A stretch of 64,000 bases of DNA from Natrinema saccharevitans (GTDB lineage Archaea > Halobacteriota > Halobacteria > Halobacteriales > Natrialbaceae), in the NCBI RefSeq assembly GCF_001953745.1, contig NZ_LWLN01000001.1, positions 3,286,001-3,350,000 of the forward strand, written 5' to 3'. This document shows, piece after piece, positions 26,624 to 34,163 of the stretch. The first letter of the stretch is position 1. Each line of letters opens with the position of its first letter. Under the pieces are notes generated by a model. That model did not search any database. It saw only the letters and a list, made by a program, of their open reading frames with translations, and was not told where the DNA came from. Both the position numbers and the translations under genes were made by a program.

Positions 26624-27628
26624 ATGGACGCGCCGCTGTGGACCGAAACCCACGCCCCGGAGCTGGCCGAGTTGCCACAGGACGACGCCCGCGAGTACTT
26701 AGAGCGGGCCGTCGAGGAGCCGATCAACCTCCTCCTGCAGGGCCCGCCCGGGAGCGGGAAGACCGCCGCGGCGCGCGCACTGGCCCGCGAGGCCCACGCC
26801 GATCCGGACAACGACTTCGTCGAGATCAACGTCGCCGACTTCTTCGGCCGGACCAAGACCGAGATCACGAACGACCCCCGGTTCGAACACTTCCTCGTCG
26901 GCCGCTCGTCGATGTCGAAACGGGACATGATCAATCACGTCCTCAAGGAGTCCGCGAGCTACGCGCCCGTCTCGGGCGGCTACACGACGATCTTGCTCGA
27001 CAACGCCGAGGACGTCCGCGAGGACTTCCAGCAGGCCCTGCGCCGGATCATGGAACAACACCACCGGACGACCCAGTTCATCGTCGGGACGCGCCAGCCC
27101 ACCAAACTCATCCCGCCGATCCGCTCGCGGTGTTTCCCCGTTTCCTTCCCCTCGCCGACCAGCGAAGAGATCGTCACCGTCCTCGAGCGCATCGTCGAGC
27201 GCGAGGGCGTCGACTACGACGACGACGGCCTCGAGTTCGTCGCGGGCTACGCCGACGGCGACCTCCGGCAGGCCATTCTCGCAGCGCAGGCGACCGTCGA
27301 GGACGCGGGCGAACTCACGATGAGCGCGGCCTACGAGACCATCGGCGAGGTCGGCCTCGAGGACGAGATCGAGTCCATGCTCGACGACGCCGAGGCCGGC
27401 GACTTCACCGACGCCCGCTCGACGTTAGACGACCTGCTCGTCGACGAGGGGTTGGACGGCAACGAGGTCCTCGAGGCGATCCTGGCGGTCGCTCGCAAGC
27501 GGTATCAGGGCGAGCAACTCGCCGAGATCCACCGGCTGGCGGCCGACGTCGACTTCGAGATGCACGAGGGGACCAGCGATCGGCTTCACGTCTCGGGGCT
27601 GCTTGCGGAACTCGGCCGGGACGGGTAG
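26624..27628 (+). CDS. Replication factor C small-subunit homologue (clamp-loader AAA+), 334 aa
   Basis: An AAA+ protein of the RFC family that helps load PCNA (also encoded here, 57838-58581) on DNA. Walker A is GPPGSGKT (about residue 41), the SRC motif is IRSRCFPV and sensor 2 is GDLRQAI. The C-terminal collar runs from about 220 to 334. The Walker B stretch reads LLLDNAED-like (TILLDNAEDV), lacking the DEAD/DExx glutamate of standard small subunits, so this may be a divergent, weakly hydrolysing subunit. Haloarchaea have several RFC small-subunit paralogues; I do not assign rfcB or rfcC. A partial duplicate of its last 25 codons is at 29441-29515. Confidence 0.9.
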   Translation: MDAPLWTETHAPELAELPQDDAREYLERAVEEPINLLLQGPPGSGKTAAARALAREAHADPDNDFVEINVADFFGRTKTEITNDPRFEHFLVGRSSMSKRDMINHVLKESASYAPVSGGYTTILLDNAEDVREDFQQALRRIMEQHHRTTQFIVGTRQPTKLIPPIRSRCFPVSFPSPTSEEIVTVLERIVEREGVDYDDDGLEFVAGYADGDLRQAILAAQATVEDAGELTMSAAYETIGEVGLEDEIESMLDDAEAGDFTDARSTLDDLLVDEGLDGNEVLEAILAVARKRYQGEQLAEIHRLAADVDFEMHEGTSDRLHVSGLLAELGRDG

Positions 27629-27744
27629 CGTCACAGCGGACAAATCGACCGATCAATACTGTTTTTGCGTCAACTGATCGGATACGACGGGCGAGTACCG
27701 GCCGGACGGTCTGATCACCAGTACGACATTCCGGTATTACATTT

Positions 27745-27822
27745 TTAGATAAATATACTAGAAATATCTTATTAGATGTTAGGATTTTTATCTGAAATAT
27801 AAAAATACTATCTTATAGATAG
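27745..27822. promoter_or_regulatory. Very AT-rich promoter region with inverted repeats
   Basis: In contrast to the GC-rich surroundings, about 27735-27850 is strongly AT-rich. It holds TTAGATAAA (27745-27753) facing TTTATCTGA (27787-27795), and a perfect palindrome CTATCT-TAT-AGATAG (27808-27822) that contains a TATA-like stretch about 35 nt before the TTG start at 27849. It is the likely promoter of the halocin-like gene, perhaps with an operator. Confidence 0.5.
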
Positions 27823-27848
27823 CAGATGAAAAAGACGATACTTATAAA

Positions 27849-28928
27849 TTGAACCGACGAGAGATCTTGCGGAGAACTGCTGCGAGCAGTGTCGGTGCGG
27901 GATCGGCGTTGAGCACCCTTTTCGGGTCTGTAAGCGCCGAGAAGACGACTCGGGACGATCTCGACCAGATCGAGGAGGCGCCCGGAGTGCGGAAGATTCT
28001 CACTGAACTCGGCGTTCAGCGCCTTCCCGGACCGGGACGCGCCGAAAAACGACGAATCGAAGACGGCGGACGCCTCACCGAAGGTGAACTCGTCACGTGG
28101 AAGATCGAGATCCGCCCGTACGGTATCTTGCACGCATTCGAATACGAGGAGCGAATTGGTGCGGTATTCACGTTCGATCTCGACACTGCGAGGATCCCTG
28201 CAGGGTACTCGATGGCGGCGGAAGCGAACGCGTCGCTGGGTGCCAGCGGATCAGATCTCGTTTTCAGTCGCAACGCCACCGATGCCGAAACTGAACACGT
28301 ACTGTCGGTGATCGACGTCGACGGCGACATCGACAGCGCGAGAGTACACGCCACGACGGCGGCCAACGGATTCCGGGCTACCGTGCAGGTTGCGTCCGAA
28401 GAACCGGACGAACTCGATACGCGCGAGTACGTCATTTCCGTCGGCCCTGACTTCGACCCGCGGTCTGAGTCGATGTCGGACGTACTCACCGTTGAGGACG
28501 ACGCGGCTGACATTCTGACAGTTGAACCGCTCGTCCAGACGGCTGCGATTTCGTTCCCCAATCCCAAGGATATCGTTCTCGATGTCATCGAGAGTTGGCT
28601 CGTCGACAAGGTGGTCTCGGAAAGCCTCGAGTTCCTGGGGCGCGAATGTGATTCCTGTGGTGACTGTGCGAACGTCATTATCAGCATCCTAGACGGTTGC
28701 TCCCTGTGTAGACCTCTCATGGGAACCGGCGCATCTGGTGTCGGTGCGATACTGTTCGTGACGTGTTACTATGCGTGGTGTGGCAAAGTGTCGGACAAGG
28801 TAGAGTGCGCCGCCTGTTTCGCATGCCTGCTCACGAACGAAGATCCCGATATCCCCGACGCGGCGGATGCGCTTGCGTGGGTGTGGGACGAGTTGCCGTC
28901 TCCTCCGTCGCGCCCCTCCATCCCCTGA
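27849..28928 (+). CDS. Halocin C8-like secreted protein precursor (Tat signal, ten-cysteine C-terminal domain), 359 aa
   Basis: The TTG start gives a Tat signal (NRREILRRTAASS, then a hydrophobic run to about residue 30). Residues 31-266 have no Cys and form a soluble beta-rich pro-region. All ten cysteines are in residues 267-326 (267, 270, 273, 284, 287, 306, 311, 320, 323, 326), as pairs and CxxC groups around a hydrophobic Gly-rich stretch (GTGASGVGAILFV). Halocin C8 has a Tat signal, a pro/immunity region and a C-terminal peptide with ten Cys, so I infer a related antimicrobial peptide precursor. The tail ends in a Pro-rich segment (ELPSPPSRPSIP). An AT-rich promoter and the location in a decay zone suggest horizontal gain. 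Other Cys-rich secreted proteins remain possible. Confidence 0.6.
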   Translation: MNRREILRRTAASSVGAGSALSTLFGSVSAEKTTRDDLDQIEEAPGVRKILTELGVQRLPGPGRAEKRRIEDGGRLTEGELVTWKIEIRPYGILHAFEYEERIGAVFTFDLDTARIPAGYSMAAEANASLGASGSDLVFSRNATDAETEHVLSVIDVDGDIDSARVHATTAANGFRATVQVASEEPDELDTREYVISVGPDFDPRSESMSDVLTVEDDAADILTVEPLVQTAAISFPNPKDIVLDVIESWLVDKVVSESLEFLGRECDSCGDCANVIISILDGCSLCRPLMGTGASGVGAILFVTCYYAWCGKVSDKVECAACFACLLTNEDPDIPDAADALAWVWDELPSPPSRPSIP

Positions 28929-28985
28929 GCGGACGCGAGCCTTCCCGGGCCGTCTCGACCGACTCACAACTGCCCGCGCGAGAAC

Positions 28986-29342
28986 TCAATGATTCCGATT
29001 GAGGAGGTCGGGCTTCACAAGTATTGCCACGCCGTAGCCGATCGAAAAGAGACCGAGGTAGATGGTCCCGGAACGGAGGTGACCCACCGCACCTAACCAA
29101 AACGCGATCCATCCCGCTACGGCCAGCAGCGCGCCGACGAGTCGACTGTTCTCGGAACTGTCCATGAGTACGTAGACCAGGACGAGGAGGAACCCAGCGG
29201 CAAAGTACCCGTCGTATTCGGTATTGTCTACTCCCGTTACGAGACCGATCAGCCACGCCAGAAGGGCGACGAGGAGTACGGCGACGAGGATCCACTTGAG
29301 ACCGTCGTCGAGCAGACGTTCTCTAACGCCGTCCCGTTCCAT
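28986..29342 (-). CDS. Four-helix membrane protein of unknown function, 118 aa
   Basis: Four hydrophobic helices are visible: WILVAVLLVALLAWLIGLV, GYFAAGFLLVLVYVLM, LVGALLAVAGWIAFWLGAV and IYLGLFSIGYGVAILV. It is convergent with the halocin-like gene, 57 bases apart. Because many bacteriocin loci encode small membrane immunity proteins, an immunity role is possible, but it is on the opposite strand and there is no direct evidence. ATG at 29342. Confidence 0.72.
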   Translation of the reverse strand: MERDGVRERLLDDGLKWILVAVLLVALLAWLIGLVTGVDNTEYDGYFAAGFLLVLVYVLMDSSENSRLVGALLAVAGWIAFWLGAVGHLRSGTIYLGLFSIGYGVAILVKPDLLNRNH

Positions 29343-29440
29343 AATTCAACTCCCGGAGGATACTTGATAACTGTTTCGTCCCGACTCGGGACGGCGGTTC
29401 CCGATGCCGAACCGACGGCGCTGGTCGTCACGGCATCGAG

Positions 29441-29515
29441 TTCGAGATGTAGGTTGGGACCAGCGACCGGCTCCACGTCTCGGGACTGCTGGCCGAACTG
29501 GGCCGAGAGGCCTGA
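29441..29515 (+). pseudogene. Degenerate second copy of the RFC-like gene 3' end
   Basis: These 75 bases align without a gap to 27554-27628, the last 25 codons of the RFC-like gene (59 of 75 identical by my count). The peptide SDRLHVSGLLAELGR is the same. Differences in the core 17 codons are all synonymous third-position changes, but a TAG replaces the His codon at 29450. So this was once a coding copy, not a recent duplicate. Weaker similarity may extend a little upstream. Confidence 0.85.
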
Positions 29516-29553
29516 CTGATGACGGTCCGGGCAGACTGTGTACCCATTCCCGA

Positions 29554-29890
29554 TCAGTCGGTCCCGTTCTCGAGTCGTTCCATCGCGTTCGGTTTCCAGA
29601 CGTACAGGCAGCCGATCACGAGGCAGATTCCGCCGGTGCTAATCGCATCGAGCGATCGCTCGGTTCCGTGGGCGGTCAGCCCGATGCCGACGATGCCGAC
29701 CCCGCAGCCGAGACGAGGACGCCGAACGCGCGACTCGAGAGGGAGACGCACCGCGAGAGAACCAACGCGAGCGCGAAGGGGATCGCCGCGGCGAAGGTGA
29801 TCGCCAACTCGCGGTCCAGCCGCTGCCCGTCGGCGGCCGTCAGCAGGGAAAGCACCGCGGCGGCTCGCGGGCTGGGGTCTCTCGACTCAT
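29554..29890 (-). pseudogene. Frameshifted small membrane-protein gene
   Basis: Reading from the ATG at 29890, the protein starts MSRETPAREPP. It then continues only after a frame change as AVLSLLTAADGQRLDRELAI, then a helix (FAAAIPFALALVLS), then a second frame change leads to LGCGVGIVGIGLTAHGTE and a last helix (GICLVIGCLYVW). Together they make about 110 residues with three or four helices, typical of haloarchaeal membrane proteins. Two frameshifts make it a likely pseudogene. Confidence 0.65.
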
Positions 29891-29978
29891 GGGATTTCCT
29901 CCGAGTTCGGTACGAAAACCGTCTCCCATCTCACACGTGGGGGTCGTTTTCTTCAGATCGTCGTGCGAACGGCTCCGT

Positions 29979-30299
29979 ATGCCAACGCTCCTCGAGACCC
30001 ATATCCGGAATCGCTTTCGCGTCCAGCCCAATCACTACCTTCGAACGTAAGTCGGTGAACGAATTCGCCCGAGTGCCGGGCGAATTCGGGTAACCGTTAC
30101 GTTCGAAGGTAACGCGAACAACAACGACACGCTCCGCGGCGGCAACCTGCTGAAGCGGCTCGACGAGGTGAGCGCGATGTCGGCGATGCGCTTTGCCGGC
30201 GAGACCTGCGTCACCGCCCGCGTGAACGAACTCGACTTCTCGGTCGAGACCGAGAAAGGGGAACGGCTTCGGGACCGCGTCCACGAGATCGAGGACTGA
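29979..30299 (+). pseudogene. Acyl-CoA thioesterase (hotdog) pseudogene
   Basis: The start MPTLLETHIRNRFRVQPNH and the later piece NNNDTLRGGNLLKRLDEVSA, then MSAMRFAGETCVTARVNELDF, match the acyl-CoA hydrolase family (usual form ...LHGGNLMKW.DE...AMRFA...). A 76-bp palindrome (30036-30111) splits the gene and brings in a TAA. After DFS the sequence jumps to VETEKGERLRDRVHEIED, the usual C-terminus, so about 60-70 codons in the middle are deleted. The His of the LHGGN motif is Arg. Clearly non-functional. Confidence 0.85.
30036..30111. mobile_element. Family 3 palindromic element (MITE-like), 76 bp
   Basis: Outer arms TACCTTCGAACGTAA/TTACGTTCGAAGGTA pair perfectly (15 bp); inner arms CGAATTCGCCCG/CGGGCGAATTCG pair perfectly (12 bp) around AGTGC. 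It interrupts the thioesterase pseudogene, and the bases AC occur on both sides (30034-30035 and 30112-30113), a likely 2-bp target duplication. Taking it out restores the reading QPNHANNND. No transposase is encoded, so it would need one in trans. Confidence 0.82.
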
Positions 30300-30330
30300 A
30301 CGGAATCCCTGCGGTGGCGCGCGCCGGGGC

Positions 30331-30524
30331 GCGGTTCGTCGTCGACGAACCGCGACGTAACGTTGCGCGAGGGATGAGCGAGTGAACGAAGTGAACGAGT
30401 GTTAGCGCGGGACCGGAGGTCCCGCGAACCATGCGAACGGGCGCGTGGCGCCCGTGAGCAGAAATCGGTTGGGGAGGGCGTGGCTACTCCGTGTTGCCAC
30501 GATACCAGCGACTACTCAGTCGCT
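30331..30524. other. GC-rich multi-hairpin intergenic block
   Basis: Four perfect hairpins in 194 bases: GCGGTTCGTC-GTC-GACGAACCGC (30331-30353), GCGGGACC-GGA-GGTCCCGC (30407-30425), ACGGGCGC-GTG-GCGCCCGT (30437-30455) and AGCGACT-ACTC-AGTCGCT (30507-30524). Between them lies GAGTGAACGAAGTGAACGAG, like the motif at 21046. No good reading frame. I remember similar blocks next to many haloarchaeal genes, so it is probably a dispersed structured repeat. Confidence 0.55.
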
Positions 30525-30556
30525 CTGTATCCGTTAGTACAAACGATCGACAGACG

Positions 30557-31681
30557 TTACGGAGATTCTCCTCGCTCGAGGACCAGTACGTACCGCGTCA
30601 GCGATCGATGCACGCGACGCTCAAACGTTGACTCGATCTCCCAGCCCGCGGCCCGCGCCTCGCCGGCCCACGAGCGATCGGCGATCACGACCGCTCGCGG
30701 CGCGACCCGGTGGGCCTCCGCGAGCGCGCCCGCGACGAGGTCCTCGAGCCGGTGGGTGTCGATCTTCGACTGGCGGCCGTAGGGCGCGTCGAAGACGACG
30801 CCGTCGACCGCGTCGTCGGCCAGCGGGAGCCGCGTGCCGTCGCTGCGGGCGACGTGCCAGTCTCCGCGGGCGACGCCCGTCCGCGACGGGCGCTCGGGCT
30901 CGAGGAAGTGGGTCAGGTTCTCGCGCGCGCCCCGGACCATCTTCGCCTGCGCGTCGGTGCCGATCACGTCCGCGCCGACGAGGCCGGCCTCGACGAGGCC
31001 GCCGCCGGTGCCACACATCGGATCGAGGATCGTCGCCCCCGGCCGAGCGCCGGCGACGTTCGCGACGGCCCGCGCGAGCAGGGGATCCATGCTGCCGGGC
31101 TGGAAGAAGGGTTTGTCCGTCGGCTTGCGCATGCCGAAGTCGCGGACGCTCTCGGCCGCGAGCCAGCCCAGCGCACAGACCGAGACCCGTTCGCTGCCGG
31201 TGTCGGGATCGGCCCCCGTCTCGTCGCCGGCCGACTCGAGGACCTCACCGCCGCCCTCGAGCGCACCCTCGGCGAAGACGGCCCGCAGGCAGTGATCGGG
31301 GTCCTCGAGGTCGACCGAGAACCCCCGGTCGACTAACACCGCTCCCAGTTCGCGCTCGGCGCGTTCGGTACTCACGCCCGTCGAGCCGTGAACGTCGGTC
31401 GCCCGGACCGCGACCGATCCCTCGCGGTCGATCGCGGCGGTCTCGAGGACCGCACGCGCGCTCGCGAGATCGGCCGCGCCCCGGCCGACCAGTTCGCTGG
31501 CGCGGTGGGTGTAGGCGAGTCCGCGGACCCGCTCGGGCACGACCGCATCGGCGACGGCCAGCCCGGGCGCGATCCGGTCGACGCCGACCGCGGCGCTTGC
31601 GGCCTCGCGGGCCGCGAAGGCGTCGTCTTCGCCGCCCAACTCGAGCAGATACACGCCCGATGGTCGCGGCGGCGCGGCCAT
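30557..31681 (-). CDS. trmG10: tRNA (guanine10-N2)-dimethyltransferase, 374 aa
   Basis: This enzyme methylates G10 of tRNA with SAM. The N-terminal half contains a THUMP-like RNA-binding part (about residues 50-165). The C-terminal Rossmann methyltransferase has motif I ILDPMCGTGG, the acidic GTDAQAKMVRGA and the catalytic motif DAPYGRQSK in place of the DPPYG of N6-adenine enzymes. GMRKPTDKPFFQPGSM is typical of the TrmG10/Trm11 group. The start at 31681 (MAAPPRPSGVYLLEL) fits the family; the 20-residue extension is not needed. It is divergent from tbp. Confidence 0.92.
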   Translation of the reverse strand: MAAPPRPSGVYLLELGGEDDAFAAREAASAAVGVDRIAPGLAVADAVVPERVRGLAYTHRASELVGRGAADLASARAVLETAAIDREGSVAVRATDVHGSTGVSTERAERELGAVLVDRGFSVDLEDPDHCLRAVFAEGALEGGGEVLESAGDETGADPDTGSERVSVCALGWLAAESVRDFGMRKPTDKPFFQPGSMDPLLARAVANVAGARPGATILDPMCGTGGGLVEAGLVGADVIGTDAQAKMVRGARENLTHFLEPERPSRTGVARGDWHVARSDGTRLPLADDAVDGVVFDAPYGRQSKIDTHRLEDLVAGALAEAHRVAPRAVVIADRSWAGEARAAGWEIESTFERRVHRSLTRYVLVLERGESP

Positions 31682-31815
31682 GAGCCTACCGCTTTCCGCG
31701 AACCGGATCCTGTTACCGAATACCACGGCCTGAAACCCCAAGGTGCCCGGAATCGATGTCTCGGACGTTTCGGCCCGGCGGGTATATACCGGATATATCA
31801 GGTGGCGGTACCAAC

Positions 31816-31833
31816 CTTTATAAACCTTAAATA
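31816..31833 (+). promoter_or_regulatory. Tandem TATA-like boxes of the tbp gene
   Basis: CTTTATAAACC (about 31816-31826) and CTTAAATAC (31827-31835) lie next to each other, about 31 and 21 nt before the ATG at 31852. The first has leaderless-type spacing. The second could be an alternative element or a place where TBP represses its own gene; that is inference. Confidence 0.55.
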
Positions 31834-31851
31834 CGTCCTTTTAAGCGACTA

Positions 31852-32412
31852 ATGACGGACCCGAAGGACACCATCAACATCGAAAACGTGGTGGCGTCGA
31901 CCGGCATCGGACAGGAACTCGACCTCCAGAGCGTCGCGATGGACCTCGAGGGGGCCGACTACGACCCCGAGCAGTTCCCCGGTCTCGTCTACCGTACCCA
32001 GAATCCCAAGTCCGCCGCGCTGATCTTCCGGTCGGGGAAGATCGTCTGTACCGGCGCGAAAAGCACCGACGACGTCCACGAGAGTCTCCGAATCGTCTTC
32101 GACAAGCTCCGTGAACTCCAGATACAGGTCAACGAGGACCCCGAGATCGTCGTCCAGAACATCGTCACCAGCGCCGACCTGGGTCGGAACCTCAACCTGA
32201 ACGCGATCGCGATCGGGCTGGGGCTGGAGAACATCGAGTACGAACCCGAGCAGTTCCCCGGACTCGTCTACCGACTCGACGACCCCGAAGTCGTCGCGCT
32301 GCTGTTCGGCTCGGGCAAGCTCGTCATCACCGGCGGTAAAAAGCCCGAGGACGCCGAACACGCCGTCGACAAGATCGTCTCCCGGCTCGAGGACCTCGGG
32401 CTGCTCGAGTAA
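31852..32412 (+). CDS. tbp: TATA-box-binding protein, 186 aa
   Basis: The general transcription factor that binds TATA elements and recruits TFB and RNA polymerase. It has the two-fold saddle: repeat 1 NIENVVASTGIGQELDL... EQFPGLVYRTQNPK and repeat 2 VVQNIVTSADLGRNLNL...EQFPGLVYRLDDPE. Both carry the FRSGKIVCTGAKS / FGSGKLVITGGKK strands. Length and acidic tail (LEDLGLLE) are normal for archaea. Haloarchaea often have several TBPs; this looks like the main one, given its high conservation and strong promoter. Confidence 0.98.
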   Translation: MTDPKDTINIENVVASTGIGQELDLQSVAMDLEGADYDPEQFPGLVYRTQNPKSAALIFRSGKIVCTGAKSTDDVHESLRIVFDKLRELQIQVNEDPEIVVQNIVTSADLGRNLNLNAIAIGLGLENIEYEPEQFPGLVYRLDDPEVVALLFGSGKLVITGGKKPEDAEHAVDKIVSRLEDLGLLE

Positions 32413-32772
32413 CGGCGTCCGTTTTCGCGCCGCGTGACCCGCGGCCGACGCTACCACCAGATCAGTCGCGGACGCGTCGATGTCGACCGGCGTGTCCGAC
32501 GGCGTTGCCGATCGTTCCTCTCAGTGCCTCGATGGTAGCTGCGATGTCGTTCTCCGCCGCGCCGGTAATATCCTCTTACCCGCTTTCGGTGTCGCCCGTT
32601 CCGTTCGGTCGGTCTCGCTCACCTCGGGAGTCGATCGTTCGGCCGTCGCTTTCATCGAATTATCGACCGTTCAATTCCCGCCCAGCGCGGCCGACTCGCC
32701 TGAATCGAGTCGGATTCGTCGAAACGACCGCTCGCGTTTATGCGGGTCTCCGCCCCTGACTCTCACGTGCCC
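32413..32772. other. Intergenic region downstream of tbp
   Basis: A 360-bp gap. Reading frames across it are arginine/serine-rich or interrupted, with no family resemblance, so I see no gene. It should contain the tbp terminator and the promoter of the wHTH gene: TTTATG near 32736 lies about 34 nt before the ATG at 32773. Confidence 0.5.
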
Positions 32773-33192
32773 ATGACGATCCACCCAGATCGACCGACGG
32801 TCGTTTCGGACGAGGTTCGGCTCGGCAACGACGGCGGAATCGGTCGCCGTCCCCCCTCGCGGGAGACGATCCATCAGGCCGTTGACAGCGACCGGCGGCG
32901 CGAGGTCATCCGCTGTGTCCTCGCCGCCGACGGCCCCGTCCCGTTGCGGACGCTGGTCGGCCGACTCGCCGACGCCGAACACGATCCGACCGTCGGGACG
33001 ACGATCCACCGCCTGCGCCAGCGGATCCACACCTCGCTGTGTCGGACCCACCTGCCGCTGTTAGAAGACCTTGAGGTCGTCACGTGGGACCGCGCCCGCA
33101 GTCTCGTCGGGCCCGCTGCCAACTGCGGGGCGTTCGAATCCGCCCTCGAGATCGACTCGCTCGAGCGACCGATCCCCGCGCGACTCGAGTAG
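32773..33192 (+). CDS. Winged-helix DNA-binding-like protein, 139 aa
   Basis: After a 30-residue polar leader comes SDRRREVIRCVLAADGPVPLRTLVGRLADAEHD, a helix-turn-helix-like start seen in haloarchaeal DUF7344-type proteins (from memory). TIHRLRQRIHTSLCRTHLPLLEDLEVVTWD follows and completes a wHTH fold with a wing. It probably regulates transcription; no target is known. The ATG at 32773 is preferred to 32740 because the TATA-like TTTATG would overlap the longer frame. It is convergent with hisG, 32 bases apart. Confidence 0.72.
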   Translation: MTIHPDRPTVVSDEVRLGNDGGIGRRPPSRETIHQAVDSDRRREVIRCVLAADGPVPLRTLVGRLADAEHDPTVGTTIHRLRQRIHTSLCRTHLPLLEDLEVVTWDRARSLVGPAANCGAFESALEIDSLERPIPARLE

Positions 33193-33224
33193 TCCGTATT
33201 TCGCGGGTCGGCCCTCGCCCGCGG

Positions 33225-34082
33225 CTACTCGACGAGGCGCTCGATTTCGGTCACCAGAATATCGCTCGCGCCGGCCTCCTTGACCGCCGTGATCGTCTCG
33301 AAGACGTCGCTCTCGTCGACGACCGCGTGGACGGCCACCTTCTCGCCGTCCGCGTCGTCTGCGATGTCCATGATCGTCGGGCCGCCGAGTCCCGGAATGA
33401 CGTCACGGACCGCCTCGAGTCGATCCTGTGGCACGTTCATCATCAGGTAGCGCTTGCCTTCGGCCTGCTTGACGGAGGCGAGTGCGGTCCGGACCTCGTC
33501 GACTTTCGGCTCCTCGAGGACGTCCTCGCGGCCGAACAGTCGGACCGAACTGGACAGGACCTCATCGACGACCGCCAGCCGGTTCATCTTCAGCGTGGTC
33601 CCGGTACTCGTGATGTCGACGATGGCGTCGGCCATCTCGACGTGGGGGGTGAGTTCCGTTGCGCCCGTGACCTCGACGACGTCGGGATCGACGCCGGCGT
33701 CGGCGAAGAAGTCCGCGGTGATGTTTGGGAACTCGGTCGCGACGGTCTTGCCCGCCAGATCCGCGACGGCATCGATCTCGCCGTCCTCGGGGGCCGCCAG
33801 CACGAGCCGGCAGCGCCCGAACTCGAGGTCCAATAGCTCCGAGACGTTGTCCACGTGCGCTTCCTGCACCTGATCGAAGCCCGTGATGCCCAGGTCGGCC
33901 GCGCCGTCGGAGACGTACTCCGGAATATCAGCAGCGCGGGCGAAAAGCACCGTCACGTCGGGGTCGACGGTATCCGCGTAGAGCTTTCGGTCCGCTCCGT
34001 TCTCGAGGTGCAGCCCCGCCCGCTCTAGGAGGTCGATCGTCGGCTCGTGCAGGCGGCCCTTGTTGGGAACGGCGATTCGCAT
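33225..34082 (-). CDS. hisG: ATP phosphoribosyltransferase (HisG, long form), 285 aa
   Basis: It catalyses the first committed step of histidine synthesis, joining ATP and [19 protein letters not shown] at the N-terminus and the PRPP-binding loop [13 protein letters not shown] (about residue 155) are diagnostic. The C-terminal about 80 residues ([27 protein letters not shown]) form the ACT-like regulatory domain that binds histidine in long-form enzymes, so feedback inhibition is expected. The ATG at 34082 is the family start; an in-frame ATG lies two codons upstream. hisI is at 3799. Confidence 0.97.
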   Translation of the reverse strand: MRIAVPNKGRLHEPTIDLLERAGLHLENGADRKLYADTVDPDVTVLFARAADIPEYVSDGAADLGITGFDQVQEAHVDNVSELLDLEFGRCRLVLAAPEDGEIDAVADLAGKTVATEFPNITADFFADAGVDPDVVEVTGATELTPHVEMADAIVDITSTGTTLKMNRLAVVDEVLSSSVRLFGREDVLEEPKVDEVRTALASVKQAEGKRYLMMNVPQDRLEAVRDVIPGLGGPTIMDIADDADGEKVAVHAVVDESDVFETITAVKEAGASDILVTEIERLVE

Positions 34083-34163
34083 ATACACGTCCTTGGACGG
34101 CGGCGGGGAACTGTCTTTTCATCCGAGCGGTCGGCTCGAGGGCTCGCCGGCCAGTCCGTTCGC

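Noticed and set aside
30331-30524. Possible tRNA or CRISPR-like array because of regular hairpins
   Set aside because: Hairpins do not form a cloverleaf, have no anticodon arm or CCA-end acceptor, and there are no repeated equal-length units with spacers.
27629-30556. Integrative plasmid or provirus
   Set aside because: No integrase, replication or structural gene is present; only a duplicated gene end and two accessory genes, so a full mobile element is not supported.
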